Assembly: GCA_035771175.1 (NCBI GenBank)
Contig: CM069596.1
Coordinates: forward strand, 8,420,001-8,484,000
Length of the DNA: 64,000 bases
Direction: 5' to 3'
Source of the DNA: Paratinospora sagittata
Taxonomy: Eukaryota; Streptophyta; Magnoliopsida; Ranunculales; Menispermaceae
Below, piece by piece: positions 36,416-49,465 of this stretch; position 1 is the stretch's first letter, and the number at the start of each line of letters is the position of its first letter. Below the pieces are notes generated by a model. The model saw only the letters and a list, made by a program, of their open reading frames with translations, ran no database searches and was not told the DNA's origin. The translations under genes and the position numbers were made by a program.

Positions 36416-36631
36416 CAATTATACATAACAATTTAATTCAAAAAAATTTCAAGCTTAAAGTTATCAGTTCAAGGATAATATAATGATATAAATTGTTCAA
36501 CAATCAAATGATTATACAAAATGGGCATATCAGAGCTATATATAAGAAAGTTTGAAATGCAAGCCAGGTAAATATATATATACATGAACCTGAGTGTTAT
36601 ATATATACTAACATAGGGTGTTATGTATATA
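36207..36631. other. AT-rich spacer with (TA)n
   Basis: No gene. A TA run covers about 36376-36412. The rest is low-complexity sequence up to the next LTR. Confidence 0.6.
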
Positions 36632-38411
36632 TGTGACATACCTAACATCTTGTCAGATAACCTGCCCATATGCTCATTCTGTAGTCATTCATATACCACA
36701 AATACCATTCATGCAAATCAATTTATGCCATGACTAAATAACATCTTTAAATTCATCAAATCAAAACCTTTACCTTACTCATATAAACAACATCTAGATG
36801 ATAATATATATACAATGAGTTGCTTACTTGTAGGTATAATACAAAAATACATGAGGTTCCAAACTTCTCAAAATATATACATCAAGTACAAGGGTATGTG
36901 TCACTCCTCTCGTATTTTTTCCTTGCCCTTTATGTCTTTCCTTGAATGAGTGAGAATTTGGAGTGAGTTACAACAAACTCAATGAATATTTCTACCCATG
37001 ACATCATATATGCATCAATATAAAGCATGACATTTGCAAACATGTTAATCAAAGCTTATGCAATAATTTGATCAAATAAGATACATGCCAAATATAAATC
37101 CATTTCATACAATCGTTCATAATCAATGCAAGTCGAGTGAAAATCTCACATACACCATCTCCCTTCTTCTAAGTAAATGAGTGAGTCTGCTCTATGTCAT
37201 GCATCTATGAAAAGTGCACCGACCTCAATATACTCATTATCATTCTTAGCCAACCCTACGTCTAGACCACTTAAGTAGGAATGCACCGGCTAAAAGTACT
37301 CATCGGTAGCTCATGCGATTTTGTTCCCAGGAGTTTCAACTAGTAGGAAGACTACTCATGTCTGTGACCTACACTAGTAATTCCAAGACATACTTCAATT
37401 TTTAAAAATATTTTATGAATTCAAATCACAATGTGTACACACTAGCATGCTTATCATTTTACAATTAGATTTATAGTCGTACAATGACATACATAATTAC
37501 CAAGGTAAGAAATACTCACTATACTGAAGTCTCTACATTATTCTATCATCAGTCACTCAATCTGCACATCCAAAATTATTAAGCACATACCACAGTCCAT
37601 TTAAAATTCCTACCTACTTGAATTACCAGCTGAAATTAGAATTCAGTTGCATCTACTCTAACCCTTACTTACCACACATGCAAGCTACTCCTACTTGATG
37701 CATTCTACCCCAATTCACATTCACAAACTTGTAAACATCATAAAAAATTAACTTTAGTAATTCTAGCAAGATTAATGCACCTATCATCATTTAGAATATC
37801 CAAACCGTCAGCTGCTTCAGCTAAAAAGGGTTTGGTCCTACACATCATGTAACCCATTTTTCTTATTGATTTACATGATCTAAACTCACTTTTCTTCACT
37901 AAAACAATTAGAAACATAATCCACCATTAAAGCCCACAAATTCCTACATCTTCAGCTCATCCCAAATTCTCCCAACATCAGCCAAATTACTCCAAACTCA
38001 CATATGTGATACAACTTGAAGAGAAATAACATAATTCATGAATTTTGAGTTGAAATTGCTTACCTTGGCACCCAAAATTTAAAACCTTAGCTTCTTCTCC
38101 CCTTTTCCATTCATTCTCCCTTCCTCTTGAATTGAAATCAACTCTAACTGAACGAGAATGAGTGAAAAAATCATTTTATAGTCCGCTAAACTCACACCAA
38201 CTGTTAAAAAAAAAAATTGTCAGAATAGTCATTGCCCAGAAACATTTTCTATCTCATGTTCCACCCAGGCTAGGAGCGTGTTTATCTCGTGTCCAGAGAT
38301 TAACAAAGAGCTCTGTCTCAGAGGACTGCACTTCTCTCCTTTAGAAGCAAACTCTTAGTGTATAAACTTGAATGTTTTTAAGTTTTTCCCTAGGGTTGTG
38401 TTGTTCTTACA
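36632..38411 (-). mobile_element. Gypsy-like LTR, no target duplication found
   Basis: On the minus strand it would start TGTAAGAACAACACAACC and end GGTATGTCACA. It shares the signature seen in the other minus-strand LTRs: a 'GTGAGTTACAACAAACTCAATGAATATT' type segment near 36960-36990, with TGCAT-rich sequence beyond, and an A-rich first third. The flanking five-mers ATATA and ACACT do not match, so the ends may be wrong or the copy truncated. No coding sequence inside. Confidence 0.45.
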
Positions 38412-39398
38412 ACACTAGGATATATTCAAAATATGATAGTTTATTATTACTTACGTACATATATAAAGATAAATATGTCTAATAATACATACAAATTAAT
38501 ATAAATATTTAACTAAAGGTGCGAGATGATACACGGTCATAACCAGGGATATATATATATATAGATATATCCGTTTGGAATCGATCCGTTTCAAAAACTG
38601 GACACAAATATTTTTTCTAACCTAATCCAGGAAAAGTGAACATGATGAGTAGTTGTACATGAGACCACATGCATTTTGGCGGTGATTAGGCAATGACATT
38701 GGGACATGAGCGCCCACGGATTGGCCCCCACACCACTATCTTGGTACCAGGTTTCCGTGCATTACACCCATTCCACTTGAGTTTCCTTTTCCCTTTCAAG
38801 AGCACGTGACTTTTCCTTTTCCTTCGAGCCCTGTTTTTTCAAGTCTCCAATGTCCTAATGTGAATTTGTGACATTACCTACGCTTCTATCTAAAGCTTAG
38901 GGACCGCTAATTTCTTCTTCTTAGTAGAACAAAAAAAAAATAAAATAAAAAGTAAAGCTTTTTTCGGTGCAATTATTATTTTTTTTATTTTTTATTTAAC
39001 TCAGAATGTTTTCTTTTTAAAAAAAGGAAAATACGTGTGCGGCTAAAATGACTGTGATTATATAGTTTTTGAATAAAGCAATATCATTTCAACGAGGCAT
39101 CAATTTGAATAAAGAAACAATTGTCTTCCAAGCTGGATGATTGATCTTATTTGATTCAAAATAAAATAAAATAGATTTGAGCATTACTATTAAAACTTAA
39201 AGCAAGACTGTATATGATGTATATCATGCATTACTTCAAAATCAAATTCCTAGTTCCTAGAAGGATTTGACTAGACTTAGTCAACCTTGCTGACCACGCA
39301 AAGAGAAAACACACATCTGCTCCCACTTTCCCTCACTTCTTCTTCTTCTTCTTCTTCTTCTTCAATTGTTCTGCACATTTCATCGCCAGAACTCTTCA
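38412..39398 (+). promoter_or_regulatory. Upstream region of the lactate dehydrogenase gene
   Basis: About 1 kb of intergenic DNA. A G-box core CACGTG lies at 38803-38808, in a pyrimidine-rich stretch. The leader just before the ATG contains a (TTC)n run at about 39338-39363. No TATA box stands out. Which of these act as promoter elements is inference. Confidence 0.35.
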
Positions 39399-42300
39399 AT
39401 GGAGAAAACCTCTTCCTCCGCCTCTCTGGGCCCAGGTGGGCTGGACATAGCCCAAGCCTTCTTCAAGCCCATAGACCAAACCTCCCCTCCATCACCCACA
39501 AAGCGCCACACCAAGATCTCCGTCATCGGCACCGGCAACGTGGGTATGGCCATAGCTCAGACCATCCTCACCCAAGACCTCGCGGACGTCCTCGCCCTCG
39601 TCGACGCCAACCCCGACAAGCTCCGCGGCGAGATGCTCGACCTCCAACACGCCGCCGCTTTCCTCCCTCGCACTAAAATCCTCGCCGCCGTCGACTACTC
39701 CGTCACCACCGGCTCCGACCTCTGCATCGTCACCGCCGGCGCCCGCCAGATCCCCGGCGAGTCTCGCCTTAACCTTCTTCACCGGAATGTTAGTCTTTTC
39801 CGGAAAATCATCCCTCCCTTGTCTAAATACTCTCCCGATTCCATTCTACTCATCGTCTCGAACCCCGTTGACGTGTTGACCTACGTGGCCTGGAAGCTGT
39901 CTGGGTTTCCGGCGAATCGCGTGATTGGGTCAGGGACCAATCTGGACTCGTCCCGATTTCGGTTCCTCATCGCGGATCATCTCGACGTCAACGCACAGGA
40001 CGTTCAGGTAATTCAAACTCATTAATTATTCCTTCTATACTATTTTATTTTTTTTTATTTTTATTTTTTAACTAGAAACATAAAGTATTATATTATAAAC
40101 AAAAAGGTCGACCGGACGAGACGAGAGGTCCCATATGAGTTACAGAGCCAATTCAAAAGCCAGTCCCCCCGGTAATGTAATCCAAAGAAAACTTACAAGA
40201 ACTCACCCAAGTAACAAACAAAAACAGAGATCGTTCCCATATTCTACTGCAAATACTACTATTGTCCCTAAAAATATGACTATTTCGTTCCGACCAAGTA
40301 CACCATAAATGAGCAAAAAAAAAATACAACGCCAACACTATTTCAGTTTGCAACCAGCAAGAGCATTAGGACAGACAAAAATTGTAACTGGATCCGGTGG
40401 TATCACCAGCGTGCATTTTCTTCTCCAGTGAGACCACAAGTCACGAACAACTCACGAGCATTAGGAAACTTCTTTTGAAGTTAAGTTTCTTAAGAACAAC
40501 AAGCCAACCCAATATTTTAACCTTATTAGGAACATTAGCATTCCAAATAAAATTGGCATGGTCAAAATGAGGTAAATCCGTGTTGGAGGACATGAAAAGG
40601 AAGAAGGATTTAGAGGTGTTGTTCCCAGAAATGTCACCAGTCCAAACAATCTTATCATTTGGAGTCACATAGAGTGTAGGAAGAGAGGCAATGGAGGAGA
40701 GCAGGCACTTCCTCCGAGGAATTGTTTGGGAGATTTCTCCTGAGATGCAGATTCCGATTTTGCCCATGGACAGCATGGGAAGAAGAGCAGGTGAAGGCAG
40801 CAACCGAAGCATTGTGAAGACCAGATAAAGCATATATATTAGGGAACCTATCCCTAAGAGCAGCATTATCACACCAAATGTCTTCCCAGAAAAGAGTGGT
40901 TAAACCATTACCAACAGAGGAACGAATGAGAGGAGAAAAACCTGGATAAATAGAATGGATAAACTTTCAAGGACATTTAAAAGTAGCCCGAGGGCAGATA
41001 CTTGCATCTCGAGCATTTGCTTGTAAACCATGTCTACTTCTAATGATCCTGGCCCAAAGAGCATCCTTTTCATGGTTGAATCTCCACAACCATTTGCCGG
41101 CTAAGGTTTTGTTCCTTCTCAGCAGGTCATTGATACCCAAACCTCCATGCACAAAGTCCAATTTAACCTTTTCCCATCTAACCAAGTGAGAACCTTTTCC
41201 TTTCTCCTCATTCTTCCACAGAAAGTTTCTCATCATTCTCTCAATGACACAAGCAACGGACTTAGGCATTCTGAAAATCGACATAAAATAGGTAGGAATA
41301 GCCTCAGGAACAGATTTAAGTAAAGCAACTCTATCGCCTCTTGACAGAAAACTTTTCTTCCACCCCTCAATCCTTCGGTTAACAGTTTGCACAACAGGTT
41401 CCCAGAAAGAAATCTTGAGGGGATTTCCACCTAAAGGCATACCCAGGTACTTCAGAGGCTAACAACCGACGGACACCCCTATGCGGTTGGCCATAGAACA
41501 GACTTCCTCATTAGGAATATTAATACCAGCTAATTGACATTTGGAATGGTTGACACTTAAGCTAGAAATGTAGCAGAAATAGTCAATGATTCTCATTACA
41601 TTATCAAGATTGCATACATCCTTCTTGACAAAAAAAAAGATAGTAATTGGCATACTGCGTGTGGGAGATGTGAATTTGGTCCTTTCCAACAACAAAACCA
41701 TGCATTTTTCCCAGATCTTTAGCCTTAGACACAATACCGTCCAGCACATCGGCAACCATAGTGTATAGAAAAGGGGACAAGGGGTCCCCCTGACGAAGGC
41801 CTTTTGAGCCTTCAATTTTTCCCCTAGGCCTACCATTGATGAACACAGAAAAAGAGATGTTTGAGAGACAACCCTTCATCCGGCTTCTCCATCTGCAGCC
41901 AAAACCTTTCTTCTCCATGACAAAATCGAGAAAGTTCCATTCACAGAATCATAAGCCTTAGCAAAATCAACTTTCAGCAAGAAACCTTGATTCTTTGTTG
42001 GTCTCCAATCATCCACGACCTCATTGGTGATTAAAACCTTGATTCTTTGTTGGTCTCCAATCATCCGTAATTTGTCTGTCCTTTACAAAGGCCATCTGGG
42101 TTGAAGCTATAGTGGAATGAAGAATTGACGTAACCGATTAGCGAGTGTCTTAGCAATGATCTTGTACAAACTGGTGGTTAAACTTATTGGTCCAAAATCA
42201 CCAACTTTGATTGAATTTAATTTCTTCGGGATAAGACAAACATAAGATTCATTGGTGCATTTGTTAACCATTCCATCATTATAAAAGTCCTCCAACACCT

Positions 42301-43889
42301 TGAAGAGATCCTCTTTAACAGCTCCCAATTTTTTTGATAAAACAACATGGTGAAACCATCTTCTCACTATCACAAATGTTTTAGTTGAAGGTGATGTTTT
42401 TATCTATGATTTTTAATCAACACATATGTATACGTGTGTTAGATTAATACGACTACTCAGATTCATAATATGTGATTCCATAATGTTTTTATCAAAGTCA
42501 CTTCAATGTAATTCACACACGTGACAAGTAATACAATATAGAATGGATACACATTATAATGAAGGTAGAACAAGTAGATGAATCCCTACTTAGAAAACCA
42601 ATTCCGTTTTTTTTTTTTTTTTTGAGATATTGGAGCGCTTCGCCCCTTGGCTTGAAGACTTCCAAAATGTACATTACTTTTGTCCACCATTAGATCACCT
42701 TGAATTATGTACGTACCAACACATGATTTGAGGCAATCCAACAGTACAAAAGTGATGTATACTTTAGATTTATATTTTAGATGTTACTTTAACATTTTTC
42801 ATACTCAAATAAATCTAGTGAACATATCTAAAGCAGAGTGCATCTGTTTTTATATTATTTTATTTTTTTTGTTAACTATGGATTCTCGGAGTCATGACAA
42901 GAAAAATGCTGAGGAGATTAAAATCTTCACATCAATTGCTACAAATTTGATGTGTCAAGCGTCCACGTTAGATTTGTAATTTCATTAAAAAGTGTATTAT
43001 TTTGATTTATTAAAGTTGAAAGTTGACGTAACAGTGATTTATAACAATTGGTGAATATTTTCAATCCTTATAGCTTGCTCATTGGGAAAGGCCTTGTGTG
43101 AATCTCACGTAATTTGAAAAAAATGCTTAATTGAGTTGAATATGAGATACCTGAGCCAGCTTATGCAGATCTGAACTAATTTTGTAGGGAAAGCATAACC
43201 AAAGATTCTTAAAACTTTATATGTAGCAAGTCACTCTCCTCAATTAATGTAAATTGCTTTTAAGTATTTTTCTCTCTTTTTTCTGTAGTGATTGAATTCA
43301 TAAAAATGTAAAATAACTGATTGAATTTGATTTTTATTTTTTATTTTTATATTTTGTAAATAAATGAAATGATCTATGACAAATATATATATATACAAAA
43401 AGAAAAGAAATGAATTGATATAGAGAATTGCGTTTATGGATTGAGCAGGCGTATATAGTTGGGGAGCACGGGGACAGCTCGGTGGCCCTATGGTCGAGCA
43501 TAAGCGTGGGAGGCGTGCCGGTGCTGAGCTTCTTGGAAAAACAAGAAATAGCGTACGAGAAGGAGACATTAGAGAAAATTCACAAGGCTGTTATCGACAG
43601 CGCTTACGAGGTTATAAGTCTCAAGGGCTACACTTCATGGGCAATTGGATACTCTGCGGCTAGCTTGGCCCGAACACTACTAAGAGACCAAAGGAGAATT
43701 CATCCTGTTTCCATTTTGGCCAAGGGCTTTCATGGGATTCAAGGTGAACTGTTCCTTAGTTTGCCCACGCAGCTAGGGAGAGGTGGCGTTTTGGGCGTCA
43801 CCAACGTGCACTTGACCGAGGACGAGGCCAAGAGGCTCCGAGATTCGGCCAAGACCATTTTGGACGTGCAGAGCCAACTTGGGATCTGA
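39399..43889 (+). CDS. LDH: L-lactate dehydrogenase, two exons, complete
   Basis: Exon 1 is 39399-40007 (203 codons) and exon 2 is 43449-43889 (146 codons plus TGA), joined at GT-AG in phase 0, giving 349 residues, the usual plant length. The enzyme interconverts pyruvate and lactate with NADH in the cytosol, mainly during oxygen shortage. Visible landmarks: NAD-binding GTGNVG (44-49), Asp69 in ALVDANPDK, the substrate loop ARQIPGESR with Gln117 and Arg123, NPVD (155-158), NLDSSRFR (181-188) and the catalytic His210 in GEHGDSS. Gln in the loop position favours lactate over malate dehydrogenase. Exon 1 is markedly GC-rich, with mostly C or G in third positions up to about 39770, unlike the AT-rich surroundings. 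The 3.4-kb intron contains an antisense LINE fragment and a MITE-like repeat. Confidence 0.95.
40035..42375 (-). mobile_element. L1-type LINE fragment (ORF2 C-terminal half) in the LDH intron
   Basis: Read on the minus strand: RT motifs [45 protein letters not shown] and [20 protein letters not shown]; a degraded catalytic box YANYYLFF near 41655 where FADD is the norm; [35 protein letters not shown] and [20 protein letters not shown]; then the zinc-binding zf-RVT region near 40540. It ends in an A-rich tail, seen as a T-rich run at about 40040-40072 on the plus strand. The 5' part of the element is missing, as usual for LINEs. Many frameshifts and stops. A 50-bp stretch with CTTTGTTGGTCTCCAATCAT is duplicated near 41985 and 42036. 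Confidence 0.85.
42376..43448 (+). other. Right part of the LDH intron
   Basis: Non-coding apart from the MITE-like copy at 42902-43070. A T-run covers about 42607-42624. The intron ends TTGAGCAG at 43448. Confidence 0.6.
42902..43070 (+). repeat. Uninterrupted MITE-like repeat
   Basis: It matches 4178-4295 joined to 16131-16172. The hairpin arms (ACAAATTTGATGTG at 42941 and CACGTTAGATTTGT at 42964) are less perfect than in the other copy. No reading frame. Superfamily not determined, as I find no clean termini. Confidence 0.6.
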
Positions 43890-46050
43890 TCATACATGAA
43901 AACTACTATTTTCACCTTGTTCTTCTACTTCTTCGTTATTGGAAGGCCAACTTGTTTTCTAGGGGTTCTTGTTGGATTTTTTATTTTAATTTTTGGGCGT
44001 TTATGAATGGACAGTGTAGAGAATATTGTCATAACAATTAACTTAAGAATTAGAATCCATAATTTAGTTTTTTTTTTTTTAATAAAAGTATTTTCACGAA
44101 GAATCAAAATCCAAATCAAATGCTTTTAAAGAATTGACATTACCTATCTCTACTTTCGTTCTTTTTCTTAATTTTTGAAGTTAGAAAACCTTAACATATA
44201 GAGTCTTGTATTTAATTAGGGTGGCAAACTTCCAGTATGGATAACGGCTTACATTTACTTAACTATAATGTGTCTAGGCTAGATCCCGGGTTTAAATTTG
44301 GACACATAAGTAGTATATGGACTTGGTTTGCTTTTAACATCGGCCGGTAATTTTGTCTAAATTATAAATCTTTTAATTTTATTATAATTTAGCCATTAAA
44401 TTTAATTTAATTATTAGAATTATTAAATCTCATCTTTTTTTTTTTATTAATAATGAAAAACTTGAGGGGCATTAATTCATAAAGATAATGTGTGTATTAC
44501 GTGTATACACTTTTTTATTATTTTGTTATTTTGAATTAATAAAGATATGTTTTCCCTTTTTTATTTTTCTTATATCTACAAAATATATTATCAAAATTAA
44601 AATTTCTCTTAAAATTTTAGATATTATCTATGATTATAAACTTGAGACAAGGAAGATACTAAGGGTGCATTTAATAGTTAAGAAAATATACTTTAGAAAA
44701 AAACAATTATGATTGTTTGGTTGGACATGAGAAAATTGTCTTATAGTTTGTTATCGGTTTGTTATTTATTAATAATTGTAACTTCTTCAAATTTACGGTT
44801 TGTTTGATAGCTGAGAAAAATTATCTCGAAAATGCAGTTTTTTGAGAAATAATTTTGCAAGCAAGTTTTTTTTTAAAAAAATTTCCCATGGTTAATTGTT
44901 TGCTTGTGTATAAGAAAATATTTCATGCCTAGTAGTCTATGTCATCTCAGGTAAACTTTATGTCTAGTGCTGGTAAGGAAGTGTGTCGCATTGCTGCCTT
45001 TGCTACCATTTGGCTCATTTTTTTGGATAAGGCCCGAACGACGGACAAACAGACTGTAGGAGGATGTTAAATTTGTTGCGAGCTTGTGGGTCCATGCTTT
45101 ACCTTTTAGCCAAGGCTTCACTTTATCTGATTGGTTGTTGAATTGGTATGGGTGTTTACATCAGATATAACGGTTGGGATTGACGTCCAAGGAACTATAA
45201 ATTTATGGTATGAATTTTTGTTGTGTTCATGAGTCATTTTTGAGTTTCTGTTGTAATAGGCTGGTTTGTTTTGGGGTGTGTCATCGTAGGTGGGTAGCTG
45301 GTTGTTGCTCTGTCTTTGAGTACTCCTGGTAATCTTGTGAGGGGTATTTTACTTCATATTTATACATCAATAAAATCTATGTTCGTCTCTTTTATAAAAA
45401 AAAATAAATTTAATACTCATATGATGCAAAAAAAAAATAAAAAATAAGAAGTTTCATTTGAATATCAACATGAATCTTATCGTTAATACTAAAAAAATTA
45501 TCTTGAAAAGACTATATTTTCTCACCTTTGTAAGTGTGAAAATTTAGATGAGATAAGGGGGTTGAAAACAAATTTCTAGAGAAAAATTTGACAATCAAAC
45601 ATACAAATTTTCATTTTCTCAAGAAAACCTTTCATTTTCTTGAGAAAATTTCAATTCTCTTGCTTATCAAATTTGGGTGGAAAATGTCTGAATGTCTTGA
45701 TATCCAGATTGCTTTACTTAAACGTGACTCGAATTTAAATCTAGACCAAGGGCCTTTGTTCGAACTTTTTTCGATTATTGAATAATTTTATTTGAACTCC
45801 TTTATTTTGGATAAGACAAAACCAGACAATCGTGTTGGAAAAAGTTTTGCAATCACTATATATTTAATGGAGGGATTTCCTTGTCAGTGGAGAGATCATG
45901 TTTTAATCTTGGGGTTAGTATCTTTATTAGGAAATAAAAAAAAGTGAGTACCAAGTTTGAATTTTACCTTAATTGAGTCATTTTTTAAATTTTATTTAAT
46001 TTAATTAAAGTAAGATTCCTAGAACTTTCTTTAATGAAAAAAAAAGATAT
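43890..46050. other. Intergenic region downstream of LDH
   Basis: No intact gene. An AATAAA at 44081-44086 could serve LDH polyadenylation, 190 bp past the stop. Stretches around 44660-44890 and 45530-45670, rich in TTTCTTGAGAAAA, look alike in inverted orientation and may be ends of a decayed MITE. A LINE-like 3' remnant lies between them. Confidence 0.4.
44941..45410 (+). mobile_element. Probable LINE 3' remnant
   Basis: Frame pieces read CRIAAFATIWLIFLDKAR and similar, like the C-terminus of plant LINE ORF2. An untranslated stretch follows, with AATAAA near 45372 and an A-run starting at about 45399. No RT domain remains. Confidence 0.4.
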
Positions 46051-46854
46051 TATTGGTGCAAGATTTGACCAACACTAAAAGACAATGATGTGGAGAGAGA
46101 ATGTTGATCTGAAACTCGTCGGAATGTTGGTGCAATCACTGGAGGTTGGTTACCTGAAAGAGGAAAAACAAGAGTACGCAGGCTATCGTGAGGAACACCG
46201 ATGTGGTGTCGACCAAAGACCCTCTAATACCTAAGTTAGTTCACAACTGTGTAATACTCAACTCAGTTGAGGATGGCTTAGAGTTGCTTACCTCCCCCTT
46301 AGGGATTGAGGTCTTTTTTATAGAGATGACTTGAGGTCTTTGGCCTTGTAGTAGTGTCGTTGTAGAATCATGAATCCAACTTGTGCTGGGAGAGCATCTT
46401 TGATTCTTGGTAGGATCTGGTCCGATCCTTATAGGATTAGGATGACTTATCAGCCTTCTAGTCGAACTGGTAGAGTATCTGGCTTTATCAGAGTCGGATT
46501 AGGAGTAAATCCCGAATTTGTTGTCGTGGATCATGCACTATCCCTATCTGATCAGGCGTTCCGTTGTCATCCGTTCCGGAGTCTGAAGATGTGGTCTGTA
46601 ATAAGATCGGTAGATAGTGGTCAGTAATCATTGGAATGATATGCCAACCTGGATTTGTACACCTATTGTTGCTGACCTGTCATCCATTGTGAATATGACA
46701 TTCACCTGGTCGGTAGGACAGACCATGGGCTTGGGTTGGGAAGATCTGTATCCCCTGTCCAGAACAGGTCGGCACATAAACCTGATATGTGCTAGGTCTT
46801 ACTGGGCCATACCAATATGGCTGACGTGTTTTATGCTCGGTATATGGTCCAACA
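46051..46854 (-). mobile_element. 3' LTR of the Tat/Retand element
   Basis: 804 bp. Its inner end (46854) abuts a polypurine tract reading GAGCTTGGGAGGTAAT on the minus strand. The outer end reads TATTGG rather than TGTTGG on the plus strand, a single G-to-A change. It lacks about 50 bp present around 55270-55325 in the other LTR. Confidence 0.85.
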
Positions 46855-47067
46855 ATTACCTCCCAAGCTCCGAGCAAGACTAATTGCTTGGAGGTTAGAT
46901 GAAACGCCAAATACTGAGCCATTTAGTGCTTATGACCGTTGTGCTCCGAAAACTACGCGAACGTGCGCCGTTTGACAGCCTGACCGCCATTGCACGTCCT
47001 TTGACTATTAGCCGTTGATTCTACCTCCTGATTTGTGCTCATCATTGCGCCTTACAGGTCGTTTGCC

Positions 47068-47075
47068 TACAAATA
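47068..47075 (+). promoter_or_regulatory. TATA-like box of the antisense gene
   Basis: TACAAATA followed by GAGAAC, 140 bp before the ATG at 47215 and within the internal region of the element. Plausible core promoter; not proven. Confidence 0.4.
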
Positions 47076-47214
47076 GAGAACTGGTCATTTGCTCTTCATT
47101 CATCAATGGTAATCGCTTGCTCGGCTTTTTTGGTCTTCCATTCTTGCGCGATAACTCTTTACTCCGAGCTTTTTCTTTTGTCTTTCTGCTAGGTACAATC
47201 CTTAGGTTATTTAG

Positions 47215-49465
47215 ATGGCTTCCTTTAGCGTAGATCCCCCTACCGACCAGAGAGCTTCTTCTTCATCCTCTATGGAAGTCTCCTACGAGGACTTTTTCCC
47301 GGAAAGAGAAGAGGAAGTTAAGGCTGACCCTCAGATCGGACGGGGTGTCGTAGTTCTATCTTCTTCCGAGGACTCTAAGGGTACTGAGGAAGATGAGGAG
47401 GTGCTTGATGTTGCACCCCTCTTAGTTGATAGGTCACAAAGTAGGCTCGATACTGTCGAGCCTAGCACATCGGGTCAGACACACGTGTCCTCTAAGGCCG
47501 AAGATACCGGGGTAGGTGAAATTTTCTACTCGGTAGATTGTATTCCTTTCGAAATAACGGAGCACCATCTTGCTCAGTTAAGGAAGGAGGTCGGTATACC
47601 AAATCTCATAGGGTTGAGGGCACCTGCTCTTGGGGATCAAGTTAGCCACCCTAAGAAAGGAGAGGTTGCTCTGTACACCAACCTATTTAAGGATGGATTG
47701 ACCCTGCCTCTCCAGATACCCCATATGTCACTTTTTCGACCATATCAAGGTTGCCCTTGCTCAGCTCAATCCCAACGTGTGGTGGGCCATTCTGAGCTGC
47801 CTTGTGCTTTGGAAGGAGAAAAAGTGGCCAGAATTTGATTTCAGGACTTTGCCTCGTATACCGACTAAAATCCCACTCGAGATGTAGCGGGTGGTATTAT
47901 GCACCGACTCATCAGGGTGCCGAGGAAGGCCAACCCTTGATCACCGAGAACCCTACTTCCAATAAATCATGAAAAGACAAGTGGTTTTTTGCATCGGGGC
48001 CTTAGGTGAAGGAAGCTTGTATATCGGCCCTTTTCGGGAAATCAGGTACCGAGCTTCCCTCTATACCTTATCTTATTCTTGCTCGGTAGAGACTCATATT
48101 TTTCGTCGTTCTTGATAGGTACTTGGGAAAAACCGAGCAGGGACGAAGAATTCGACTTCTCTCATGTTGACGAAATTTATATGCTTCCCTTTGTGGATCA
48201 GTGGTACAAAGTAATTATTACTCCCGAGAAGCTATACCGAGCTGGTTTTATCAAAAAGAAGAAAATCTTCTCAAGACGTAAGTCTACCTTGGAGTGTTTA
48301 AACCTTTTATACCAATCACTTTTTAGAGTTTCGAGCTGAAATGTTATGCCTGTGATGTAGGTTTTTCTGCTCTCGAATCTTTCGTCAAGAAAGGGAAGAA
48401 GAAGAAAACAGACAAGCCCGAAAAGATGGCCCCAAAGAGAGCTGCTTCTGGTCGGTACACTATCGACCCATCCATGCTGAAAAACCTCTCAGCTGAATGA
48501 GCAGCTGCAGCTCAGGGTCGGCAGACAGATTTCCGAGCAGTGCCTCGTAGAAGACTTTGGCTTTAAAGGGCAAAACTCCAGCATCTTCCTCCGAGCAAGT
48601 GAGTTTTCCTGCCCGGGAAACAAGGTCGGTGGGAGCCAAGTCGAAGTCCCTTGCTCCTACAGATCAGGGGGCTGCCAAAAAGGCGAGGTTTGGAAAGGTC
48701 GAGCGCCTGTAACTGAGATTGGGGACATCAACCTGAATATTGACAACTATCAGGTTGGTGTCCCCAAAGCCTTCTCGATTGTGATGAAGGACGAGGACAT
48801 GTTCGAGGGCATGGCTGATGCTTTCATGAAATCGGTGGAGGTGAGTTCGCTTATTAATCCATTTTGTTGCCTCTGTGTTCTTCCTCTGTAATATCTGACT
48901 TTATTTTTTTTTGGCTCTGCAGACTGCTGCTCAGAATGTATACAACCTCCGCCATATCAAGAGTCACTATGCCAAGTTTTAAGAGGCGGTGAAGGATGCT
49001 CAGACAACCTCGGTAATCTGGGAGTCCAAGGTTGTAGCTCGGGATACCGAGATTAAGAAACTGAATGAGCAGTTGAAACCTAAAAAGGTTGAAGTGGGAT
49101 CAGTCCAGGATGAGTTGACGAGGTACCGGGCACAGTTCCGGGCCATTATCGAGAGCCAGGCTGAAGAATTCTGCCAAGCCCGAGTGAATGAATCTTGCAT
49201 TAAGGCAATAACGGTCTACCGAGCTGATCTGGAGGAGTTCTTTGGCGACTCGGTAGACTGGAAGGGTTTTGACATGTGGATCAGCTCGGCAACTGGAGAG
49301 GTTTTAGAGGAGGAGGCCGAGGCTGAAAACCCATGGTGCTACACCCGCGGTTCCAGGGACATCATCCGAACAGCCACCGACTTGTGCTACCCCCACGGCT
49401 CCAGGGACATTGTCCGATCAGCCTCGTACTGTCGACTCCGAAGAGGAGAAGCGTCGAGTCGATGA
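47215..49465 (+). pseudogene. Antisense accessory gene of the Tat element (gypsy-type PF04195-like and coiled coil)
   Basis: ATG at 47215 opens a 207-codon frame: a serine-rich and acidic N-terminus, then a region resembling the 'putative gypsy type transposon' domain (EVALYTNLFKDGLTLPL). A frameshift near 47730 breaks it, and the homology continues in another frame (HIKVALAQLNPNVWWAILS, KKWPEFDF). A clear intron at 48841-48922 (GTGAGT to CTCTGCAG) supports splicing. The last part (48989-49465) is coiled-coil-like with charged heptads (EIKKLNEQLKPKKVEVGSVQ). A TAA just before 48989 and other stops show decay. Antisense genes of this kind occur in Tat elements; their function is unknown. Confidence 0.65.

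Noticed and set aside
39287..39782. Alternative frames (129 codons plus, 96 codons minus) over LDH exon 1
   Set aside because: High third-position GC opens shadow frames; the LDH frame carries the domain and splice evidence.
39399..43889. Malate dehydrogenase as the identity of this gene
   Set aside because: The substrate loop has Gln (ARQIPGESR) and the overall sequence follows plant L-lactate dehydrogenase.
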